A stretch of DNA of 6,537 bases from contig DHGC01000002.1 of the NCBI GenBank assembly GCA_002402585.1, positions 1 through 6,537 of the forward strand, in the 5' to 3' direction. A program made the translations under genes and the position numbers. The notes beneath the pieces were generated by a model that saw only the letters and a list, made by a program, of their open reading frames with translations, did no database searches and was not told the origin of the DNA. This DNA is from Erysipelotrichaceae bacterium UBA4808 (GTDB lineage: Bacteria > Bacillota_I > Bacilli_A > Erysipelotrichales > Erysipelotrichaceae). Shown here piece by piece: positions 1-5,219 of the stretch; position 1 is the first letter of the stretch, and each line of letters begins with the position of its first letter.

Positions 1-21
1 ACCTTATCCAAGAGGTCTCCT

Positions 22-1023
22 ATGCAAAACACCGATATCCTAAACTTATTCAACCAACTTACCGACTTCCAAAAAGAGAAGATCCAACGTGAGCTCCGTA
101 ACTACATCCAGTTCAATGAAACGGTTGAGTCGTCTCACGATGCTTTCTGCCCTGTCTGCGGCATCCAAGAACCGAAGATCATCAAGAAAGGGTTCTTGAA
201 TGGTAAGCAAAGAGTCGAATGCCAAAGTTGCTTTCATAAATTCGTCCAAACCAGAGGTAAGCTCCGCTATAACTCACATCAGAGTGAGGAACACTGGTCA
301 ATCTTGATTTTAGATACTCTGAATGCCGTCCCACTTCTAGAAACCGCAGCGAAGCTGGATTGTATCGTGGATACGGTCTTCCATATGCGTCATCGCTTCC
401 TGCTCTTACTTGAACAGCTTATTGATGAGCAGCCGCTTGTCTTGGAAGGCATCATTGAGATGGATGAAACTTATATCAATGATGGTTATAAAGGCATCAA
501 ACGAACATCAGGACGAAAAGCTCGTAAACATGGTGAACGTGCAAAGAAGCGTGGCTTGTCAGAGGAGAAGCTCTGTATCTTCATGGGGACAAATCGTTTA
601 GGTCAAGAATTGGTTCAATGTGTCAATCGCGCACGACCTAGTTCTGAAGAAGTCGTTCAAGTGTTCGGCGATGTCATTCAAGCGAAATCAATCCTGATCA
701 ATGATGGTTTATTTTCCAACGATGAACTCATCAAACAGAATCAATTAACGAGTGTGATCGTGTCTGATCATCAAGAATTCACATCCACCGTACATCTCAA
801 CACGGTGAACAATATGCATTCAGGATTCAAAGCTTTATACCGGCACTATCGAGGTGTTTCCACTAAGTATCTCAATCGCTATCTGGCTTTATTCATCTTT
901 ATGCGTCGATTTATCGGGATGGATGATCAAGAGAAACTCATGGTCTTCCTGTCTAAAGCTAAGGAAACAATCGCTTCTTTTACCAAAGTAATGGTTAAAT
1001 CTATGAATTTACTAACCATTTAG
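22..1023 (+). CDS. IS1595-family transposase (ISXO2-like DDE domain)
   Basis: This 333-residue protein catalyses cut-and-paste type transposition of the element. An N-terminal helical stretch (about 1-35) is followed by a zinc ribbon with C43-x2-C46 and C67-x2-C70, which would bind the terminal repeats. The ISXO2-like catalytic domain spans about 140-300. D148 lies in EMDET and D228 in NDG. The third position falls in VNNMHSGFK (262-270), where N264 or H266 stands in place of the usual glutamate. The tail block GVSTKYLNRYLALF is typical of the family. The start at ATG 22 follows AGAGG at 11-15. The frame is intact with no frameshift, so the enzyme may be active. It lies on the same strand as the flagellar genes but has no role in them. 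Confidence 0.9.
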   Translation: MQNTDILNLFNQLTDFQKEKIQRELRNYIQFNETVESSHDAFCPVCGIQEPKIIKKGFLNGKQRVECQSCFHKFVQTRGKLRYNSHQSEEHWSILILDTLNAVPLLETAAKLDCIVDTVFHMRHRFLLLLEQLIDEQPLVLEGIIEMDETYINDGYKGIKRTSGRKARKHGERAKKRGLSEEKLCIFMGTNRLGQELVQCVNRARPSSEEVVQVFGDVIQAKSILINDGLFSNDELIKQNQLTSVIVSDHQEFTSTVHLNTVNNMHSGFKALYRHYRGVSTKYLNRYLALFIFMRRFIGMDDQEKLMVFLSKAKETIASFTKVMVKSMNLLTI

Positions 1024-1030
1024 TTGGCAT

Positions 1031-1053
1031 TTAGGATAAAGTCCTTATTTGCC
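1031..1053. repeat. Candidate right inverted repeat of the IS
   Basis: The reverse complement reads GGCAAATAAGG followed by ACTTTATCCTAA. The inner part matches the first bases of the window at 9 of 12 positions. The segment 1026-1053 also forms an imperfect dyad (GGCA..AGGA / TCCT..TGCC), so it could fold as a weak hairpin after the transposase stop. Without the left end the outer boundary is not proven. Confidence 0.45.
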
Positions 1054-1079
1054 GAATAACACCTTGAATATTAACTTAT

Positions 1080-1106
1080 TTAAGATTCATCGAAAATAAT
1101 CGATAT
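1080..1106 (+). promoter_or_regulatory. Putative sigma-D/sigma-28 type promoter for the first flagellar unit
   Basis: TTAAG at 1080-1084 and ATCGATAT at 1099-1106 compare with the sigma-D consensus TAAA-N15-GCCGATAT: 3 of 4 bases at -35, 6 of 8 at -10, and a 15-base spacer. The site upstream of flgM (4481-4507) has the same TTAAG and TCGATA with the same 15 bases between them. Transcription would start near 1112-1114, only 6-8 bases before the ATG at 1120. Sigma dependence is inferred from sequence likeness alone. The site lies about 26 bp beyond the IS end. Confidence 0.45.
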
Positions 1107-1119
1107 TCATATAGAAATT

Positions 1120-2394
1120 ATGGCAGATCAACTCAAGATAAGTCAGGCACCGGTTAAGATGCCCAGTATCACCCGTCATGAACCTCAGTCTGAGGTGCCT
1201 TTTCAGATTCAAGATGTATCCAAAGTGAATAACTTGAATGTTCGTAAAGATGCACATGCTCAAAACCTAGGTCTTCTCGATCAAGAGCACACTGTTTTAA
1301 GCGAACTCCTTAAACAAAGTGAACTGAGTACCCAGTACATCTTTGCTTATCAAAATATTGAATCGGTCGTACAAATGCTCTCCATTGATAATACCGGACT
1401 CCAAGAAGCTTTAGGGAAACTCTTGGCTTCATTCGCACTGGATCCATCACAATTGGTTCAAGAAATGAAAACCCAAGCGCAAAACAATGTGACCTTCTAT
1501 GGACAAGTCTTTGATGAGTTGAGGAAGATGCTAGATGAAGGGCAGAAGCATGTGGTCATTGATGCATTACAAAGCATGTTATTACCGATCACACATGCAA
1601 GAGCACGCAAGAGCATACAATCTCATCTTGAAGCCTTGATGCATAAATACAACCAAAGTTATTTCCACGGAAATATTGAAGAGGTCTTAAAGAAGAGTCC
1701 TCAGATGGATGCACATGCATTACAGGAAGAACTCACAAAATTATTCAATCTGATTGAACAAAACGGTTTGATGGATTCGAATGTTGAGACTATCTTCCGC
1801 TTGTTAGAGGTTCATCTCTCACGCTTACTTCGTTCTGATTCTGAAGACAACGATCTTAAACAGATGGCGATTTATCAGAATGCGATTGCTGAGAATCTAC
1901 GGTCTGGTTCAAAAACTATGGGAAAATTTGTGGAACTCTTAAAGCTCGCGGAACAGAACAGTACAGACTTGGATAAACAGAGTCTTCAAGACATCCTTCG
2001 TTTCATTCTCAACGCACCTTCAAACTACATTCCACTTCACCATATTTACTTGCCTCTACGCTTTCATGAACAAGTTGTGCATGCGGAAGTCTGGATTGAT
2101 ACAGGGAATGAGCGTAAGGCAGTTCAGGTACTCATGCTTGTGGATTTAAATGAGATTGGGATGGTTGAGTGTGAAATACACGCCTTGGATAAACGAATCT
2201 CCATTCAATTGAATGTACCCAGTGAGTATCGGACACTATTTGAAGCTCAACGTGATGCGATAAGCCAAGCTATTCGAAAATTAGGCTTTGGTGTGGAGAA
2301 ATTGCATGTTTCAGATTGGACACAAACGCGTTCACTCTTGGATGTTTTCCCACATCTACAAGCACTTCAGACTGGAATCGACGCCTATGCCTAA
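1120..2394 (+). CDS. FliK/YlqG-like flagellar protein (hook-length control type)
   Basis: This 424-residue protein has no signal peptide or membrane segment. Residues 1-60 are low in structure. Residues 60-300 look largely helical and match nothing I recognise. Residues about 306-398 resemble the FliK C-terminal (Flg_hook) domain: a proline-leucine start (IPLHH..LPLRF), alternating strands (HAEVWID, VQVLMLVDLNEIGMVECEI, ISIQLNVPS), then a helix and GFGVEKLHVSD. FliK-type proteins sense hook length and switch export specificity through FlhB; YlqG of Bacillus is a relative of unclear role. The overlap with the FlhB-like gene downstream supports the call. The ATG at 1120 is the first in-frame start after TAA 1081-1083, but it lacks a clear ribosome binding site. 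Met14 (1159) is an alternative start. The IS did not cut this frame. Confidence 0.6.
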   Translation: MADQLKISQAPVKMPSITRHEPQSEVPFQIQDVSKVNNLNVRKDAHAQNLGLLDQEHTVLSELLKQSELSTQYIFAYQNIESVVQMLSIDNTGLQEALGKLLASFALDPSQLVQEMKTQAQNNVTFYGQVFDELRKMLDEGQKHVVIDALQSMLLPITHARARKSIQSHLEALMHKYNQSYFHGNIEEVLKKSPQMDAHALQEELTKLFNLIEQNGLMDSNVETIFRLLEVHLSRLLRSDSEDNDLKQMAIYQNAIAENLRSGSKTMGKFVELLKLAEQNSTDLDKQSLQDILRFILNAPSNYIPLHHIYLPLRFHEQVVHAEVWIDTGNERKAVQVLMLVDLNEIGMVECEIHALDKRISIQLNVPSEYRTLFEAQRDAISQAIRKLGFGVEKLHVSDWTQTRSLLDVFPHLQALQTGIDAYA

Positions 2395-2662
2395 GCTCAA
2401 GAAAGCAGTCGCACTCAAATACGATCAAGCAAAACAGAATGCTCCAATCGTTATTGCTTCTGGCTATGGACCCATTGCCGAACAGATCATACATCTCGGG
2501 GAGAAGCTAGGAATTCCGGTTTATGAAGATGAACACAGTGCTGGAATATTGACGATGTTGAAGCTAGGCGAAAGTATTCCCATAGAGTTGTATCAAGTCA
2601 TTGCGGAAATCTATACACAGCTCTTGATTGGGGCTGAAAAGATACGTGAAAAGAACAGTTAA
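2387..2662 (+). CDS. Stand-alone FlhB C-terminal domain protein (YlqH/FhlB type)
   Basis: This 91-residue protein matches the cytoplasmic C-terminal domain of the flagellar export protein FlhB. It has AVALKYDQAKQNAPIVIASG near the start, then the helix AEQIIHLGEKLGIPVYED, and ELYQVIAEIY at 72-81. It lacks the four membrane segments of FlhB. It begins just after where the NPTH self-cleavage motif would lie (MPKLKKAVALKYD), so it resembles an FlhB already cleaved. Such proteins are known in Bacillus (YlqH) and other flagellated bacteria and can stand in for the FlhB cytoplasmic part at the export gate. ATG 2387 overlaps the previous gene by 8 nt and has a poor ribosome binding site, which suggests translational coupling. 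A FliK-like and FlhB-C-like pair implies a specificity-switch function. Confidence 0.85.
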   Translation: MPKLKKAVALKYDQAKQNAPIVIASGYGPIAEQIIHLGEKLGIPVYEDEHSAGILTMLKLGESIPIELYQVIAEIYTQLLIGAEKIREKNS

Positions 2663-2721
2663 GATACCCAAAGACAGTCAAATAGTGTAAAGTTTTGTTG
2701 TACGGTTATTTAAGGAGCACT

Positions 2722-3504
2722 ATGACACGGATACTTACCATTACCAATCAAAAAGGCGGCGTCGGTAAAACGACCACCACCATCAATCTAGCATCAGCGC
2801 TTAAACATCAAGGTTATAAAGTCTTGATCATCGATATGGATCCCCAAGGAAATCTATCCTTTTGCGCAAACGCAGAAACGGTCTTAAGTGCCACCATCTA
2901 TGAAGTGCTCAAAGGTGAAGTCAAACTCCAACACGCCATTCAGCGCACAGCCATCATCGACATTGTTGCGGCAAATATCTTACTCAGTGGAATTGAAATG
3001 GAATACACCCAAAGTGGTCGAGAATTCCTATTACGCAACGCATTACAAAACATACGTCCATATTATGATTACATTCTGATCGATACCCCTCCAGGCCTAG
3101 GCATTCTAACCATCAATGCCATGAGTGCCTGCAATGGTATCTTGATTCCTATGGTGGCGGATATCTTCAGCCTCCAAGGCATCACACAGCTTCATGAGAC
3201 GGTTCAACAAGTTCGTAAGTATTCGAATCCGAATTGTACGATCGAAGGGGTTATTCTCAATAAATACAACGATCGTGTTTACTTGAACCGTGAAGTCAAG
3301 GGGACAGCAGAACTCGTCCTCAATGATTTGAAGCTCAAGTTGTTCGATACCAGCATCCGCTCCAGCATTAAAGTTGCGGAAGCACAATCCAGCCAACAAG
3401 ATCTCTTTGATTTAATCAAGCAAGGGGATGTGGCACAAGATTACTTGAACTTAGTTAAAGAAATTTTACAGGGGGAAACGCATGTCCAACAATCGCACAA
3501 TTGA
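2722..3504 (+). CDS. parA: ParA/Soj-family ATPase (MinD/ParA superfamily)
   Basis: This 260-residue ATPase has the deviant Walker A KGGVGKTT at 11-18 with signature lysine K11 and K16. Walker A' is IIDMDPQGN (D38, D40) and Walker B is ILIDTPPG (D121). The block SIRSSIKVAEAQ (211-222) holds arginines at the place where Soj/ParA bind DNA non-specifically. These proteins dimerise with ATP on the nucleoid and are released by a partner, moving cargo such as origins, plasmids, chemosensory arrays or flagella. FlhG is less likely, because the Soj-type DNA-binding block is present and no amphipathic C-terminal helix is obvious. No parB or parS-like site is visible. Start ATG 2722 follows AAGGAG (2712-2717); an upstream TTG at 2695 lacks support. 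The 3' end overlaps comFB by 23 nt. The flagellar setting suggests a flagellar or chemotactic cargo (inference). Confidence 0.88.
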   Translation: MTRILTITNQKGGVGKTTTTINLASALKHQGYKVLIIDMDPQGNLSFCANAETVLSATIYEVLKGEVKLQHAIQRTAIIDIVAANILLSGIEMEYTQSGREFLLRNALQNIRPYYDYILIDTPPGLGILTINAMSACNGILIPMVADIFSLQGITQLHETVQQVRKYSNPNCTIEGVILNKYNDRVYLNREVKGTAELVLNDLKLKLFDTSIRSSIKVAEAQSSQQDLFDLIKQGDVAQDYLNLVKEILQGETHVQQSHN

Positions 3505-3853
3505 TAAAGAAGCCATGTATAAGAAAATCATGCCTTCATCAAACCAAACCAAAATCGAAGAAGAAGGTACACCCCTTCCACAACCCACACCCTTCTTACA
3601 ACCCAAGGTGTTGGTCAATGTTGCAGAACTCGCTGTGAAAGAACGCATTGAAGAAGCCATGGAAAAGTTCAAGTGTTGCCAATGTGATCATTGTGTCAAA
3701 GATGTCTTGGCGTTGGCGGTCAATAATCTTCCACCGAAATACATCGTACGAAATGAGCTTGACCAAACGTTGGAGATTCGTCGCTACGATGCGGATGTCA
3801 TTTCAGCATTAGTCAACGCGGTCATTAAAGTTAAACAAAATCCAAGACACTAG
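3482..3853 (+). CDS. comFB: ComFB-family protein
   Basis: This 123-residue protein carries the ComFB domain at about 42-118. A helix with NVAELAVKERIEEAMEKF is followed by the cysteine cluster KCCQCDHC (C66-x-C68-x2-C71) and the family hallmark DVLALAVNNLPPKYIV (74-89). ComFB was named from the B. subtilis comF operon, but a competence role is doubtful. Cyanobacterial members, such as CdgR of Nostoc/Anabaena, have been reported as cyclic-di-GMP receptors. The first 40 residues are an extra tail: basic at 5-24 (R5, K9, K14, K15, K24), then acidic and proline-rich (EEEGTPLPQPTP). ATG 3482 lies 23 nt inside the end of parA and follows AGGGGGA at 3470-3476. The pilZ gene starts 8 nt after its stop. 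A link to ParA or to cyclic di-GMP here is inferred. Confidence 0.85.
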   Translation: MSNNRTIDKEAMYKKIMPSSNQTKIEEEGTPLPQPTPFLQPKVLVNVAELAVKERIEEAMEKFKCCQCDHCVKDVLALAVNNLPPKYIVRNELDQTLEIRRYDADVISALVNAVIKVKQNPRH

Positions 3854-3861
3854 GAGGACGC

Positions 3862-4479
3862 ATGGCACTGATCGATGAAGGATATCGCTTCGCTATGTGT
3901 GAACTCAGAACACAAGGCAACGACTTACTGACCAAGGGGAAAATCATTAAGATTGGACCCGACTTCTTGGAGATTTCAAATGATTTGGGTTCGTCCAGTC
4001 TAACCCGCTATGAACACAATGTTAAAGTCATCATCAGTCACCACAGCTTAGAACCCTTGGTGATTGAAGGACGCTTATACATCCCGACCATGGAGTTCTT
4101 CCGTGTTATCGATACACGGACATTGGTTGAAGGTGAACAACGGAATTTCTTTCGCGTGAATGTCACTCTTGAAGCGACGGCCGGGATTGAGGCACGAGGG
4201 GGTGGACCGATTCGAAACATGACCTGTATCCTACAAGACTTGAGTTTGAATGGAGCTTTGGTTCATTCAAAAGCGATTCTAACCGTACGAACCAAGATGC
4301 GTTTAAGCTTCACCCTTGATGGCAAAGAATTTATGATCATCGGCACCGTGGTACGCTGTCGCGCTGCTCAAGAGGGTTATTACGGCTATGGGGTACGTTT
4401 CAATCAAGTGGATGACAATACCGCCAATGCGATTGTGCAATACTTATTTAAGCGACAGAAAGAAACCATTGATATTTAA
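3862..4479 (+). CDS. PilZ-domain cyclic-di-GMP-binding protein (YcgR/YpfA-like)
   Basis: This 205-residue protein has a small N-terminal beta-rich domain (about 10-85) like that of YcgR/YpfA flagellar brakes, then a PilZ domain (about 92-195). Both cyclic-di-GMP binding signatures are intact: RNFFR at 94-98 (RxxxR) and DLSLNG at 126-131 (DxSxxG). The later YYGYGVRFNQVD (173-184) fits the end of the PilZ barrel. YcgR and DgrA/YpfA bind cyclic di-GMP and slow or stop the flagellar motor; that role here is inferred from the two-domain layout and the flagellar operon. There is no membrane segment. ATG 3862 follows AGGAGG at 3852-3857, which overlaps the comFB stop codon. A terminator stem begins 4 nt after its stop. 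Confidence 0.9.
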   Translation: MALIDEGYRFAMCELRTQGNDLLTKGKIIKIGPDFLEISNDLGSSSLTRYEHNVKVIISHHSLEPLVIEGRLYIPTMEFFRVIDTRTLVEGEQRNFFRVNVTLEATAGIEARGGGPIRNMTCILQDLSLNGALVHSKAILTVRTKMRLSFTLDGKEFMIIGTVVRCRAAQEGYYGYGVRFNQVDDNTANAIVQYLFKRQKETIDI

Positions 4480-4480
4480 C

Positions 4481-4507
4481 TTAAGTTCTTCAAAAGTTGT
4501 TCGATAA
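4481..4507 (+). promoter_or_regulatory. Putative sigma-D/sigma-28 type promoter for flgM-flgN-flgK
   Basis: TTAAG at 4481-4485 and TTCGATAA at 4500-4507 match the sigma-D consensus at 3 of 4 (-35) and 5 of 8 (-10) bases with 15-base spacing. The layout is identical to the site at 1080-1106. Transcription would start near 4514, leaving a leader of about 30 bases with the flgM ribosome binding site GGGAGGA (4531-4537). flgM is a known sigma-D target in B. subtilis. The promoter overlaps the 5' arm and loop of the terminator. Confidence 0.45.
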
Positions 4508-4527
4508 ACATGTTGAAGAACTTTTTT
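4483..4527 (+). terminator. Rho-independent type terminator after the pilZ gene
   Basis: AAGTTCTTCAA at 4483-4493 pairs perfectly with TTGAAGAACTT at 4513-4523, giving an 11 bp stem with a 19-base loop. The run of six T (4522-4527) follows, partly within the stem. The stem is AT-rich and the loop long, so termination may be partial. The -10 box of the putative flgM promoter lies in the loop. Confidence 0.65.
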
Positions 4528-4543
4528 CATGGGAGGATCCATT

Positions 4544-4840
4544 ATGAAAATTGAAAATAACCCAATTGCAAAGATACAGAAAACACAAGCCCCAAAGCCT
4601 GTGAATAAAGTTGAAAAAACGAAAACATCTTTGAAGTTGGATACCATAGAACTGCATGAAACCAAGCCTAAGCAGGATGTGACTGAATTAAAAGGTAAAG
4701 TTGTGGAAACGCTTAAAGAAGAATTCTCTTCCAAACGTGTTCAAGAACTTAAACAACAAATCCTAGATGGAAGCTATTCCGTTGATCATCGTAAAGTAGC
4801 CGAAGCGATTTTAGCATACCAAGGTGAAAACAATGATTGA
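4544..4840 (+). CDS. flgM: FlgM, anti-sigma-28 factor
   Basis: This 98-residue protein binds the flagellar sigma factor (SigD/FliA) and holds it inactive until the hook-basal body is finished, when FlgM is exported. Residues 1-45 are lysine-rich and disordered looking, as is usual in the family. The sigma-binding C-terminal helices are at about 46-92, with RVQELKQQILDGSYSVDHRK (65-84) and VAEAILAY matching the FlgM hallmark. The start is ATG 4544, 6 nt after GGGAGGA at 4531-4537. An in-frame ATG at 4529 overlaps the T-run and the site itself, so it is rejected. Its 3' end overlaps flgN by 8 nt. The gene likely stands under its own sigma-D promoter, giving feedback. Confidence 0.92.
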   Translation: MKIENNPIAKIQKTQAPKPVNKVEKTKTSLKLDTIELHETKPKQDVTELKGKVVETLKEEFSSKRVQELKQQILDGSYSVDHRKVAEAILAYQGENND

Positions 4841-5219
4841 TTGGATGAACATTGAACAATTCATGGAGCACTATACAAGTTTCTTTGAAGAAATGGTCGA
4901 ATTTGAGAAAGTAAAACTGCGTGTTTTAATGTCCAATGATGTGCAAGCTATTCAGACGAATCTACTTGAGCAACAAAGCAATGCGAAACGGATTGAAAAC
5001 ATTGAAATCGAGCGTCAGAACTTCTTTAAGGTTCATGGTTTTGAGAACTTAAGTCTACGTGAAGTCATTGCCCTTTGTGATACAGAATTGAACGTGAAGT
5101 TGGAGCATACCTATGAACGTCTTCAACACGCCATTAGTCAGATTAAATACCACAATCGTAAGAGTATGGAAATCATTCATATGAACCTCAACATCTATCA
5201 AGATGCGGAGGTGCGCTGA
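4833..5219 (+). CDS. flgN: FlgN-family export chaperone
   Basis: This 128-residue, nearly all-helical protein is of the usual FlgN size, with long amphipathic helices (about 5-35, 38-60 and 65-122) and no membrane segment. FlgN is the cytosolic chaperone that delivers the junction proteins FlgK and FlgL to the export gate. Sequence identity in this family is low, so the call rests on length, helical pattern (FFEEMVEFEKVKLRVL, then RIENIEIERQNFF) and its place between flgM and flgK, as in B. subtilis (yvyG). ATG 4833 is preferred: AAGGTG at 4821-4826 lies 6 nt upstream. The GTG at 4824 is part of that site. It overlaps flgM by 8 nt and flgK by 1 nt. Confidence 0.83.
   Translation: MIDWMNIEQFMEHYTSFFEEMVEFEKVKLRVLMSNDVQAIQTNLLEQQSNAKRIENIEIERQNFFKVHGFENLSLREVIALCDTELNVKLEHTYERLQHAISQIKYHNRKSMEIIHMNLNIYQDAEVR

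Larger units (their letters stand above)
1..1053 (+). mobile_element. IS1595-family insertion sequence (left tip outside the window)
   Basis: The element consists of one transposase gene and a candidate right inverted repeat. The reverse complement of 1031-1042 (ACTTTATCCTAA) matches bases 1-12 of the window (ACCTTATCCAAG) at 9 of 12 positions. This suggests that the window begins about 10-11 bases inside the left end. If the outer right end is at 1053, the terminus read inward starts GGCAAATAAGG, a GG start that is common in this family. The 8 bp after it, gaataaca (1054-1061), would be the target duplication, but its left copy is out of view. The family call is firm from the transposase; the exact ends are inferred. 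Confidence 0.75.

Noticed and set aside
1037..1060. TAAA at 1037-1040 with GCCGAATA at 1051-1058, like a sigma-D promoter.
   Set aside because: The spacer is only 10 bases instead of 15, and the first part lies inside the IS terminal repeat; the site at 1080-1106 fits better.
1089..1104. ATCGA-N6-TCGAT inverted repeat, a possible operator.
   Set aside because: Five-base arms only, and the right arm is explained as part of the -10 box.
2663..2721. A separate promoter for parA in the 59 bp gap after the FlhB-like gene.
   Set aside because: TAAA at 2688 and acggttat at 2702 have the wrong spacing for sigma-D, and no convincing -35/-10 pair was found; read-through from upstream is simpler.
2682..2723. 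ATAGTG at 2682-2687 pairs with CACTAT at 2718-2723 across the parA start codon, suggesting a translational switch.
   Set aside because: Only six pairs with a 30-base loop; such short matches arise by chance and no riboswitch-like core is seen.
3106..3399. Minus-strand open frame inside parA.
   Set aside because: It is fully antisense to a well conserved ATPase gene and explained by its codon pattern.
4444..4734. Open frame on the minus strand across the pilZ-flgM junction, with a hydrophobic stretch.
   Set aside because: It lies antisense to flgM and the terminator and has no family resemblance or neighbour on that strand.
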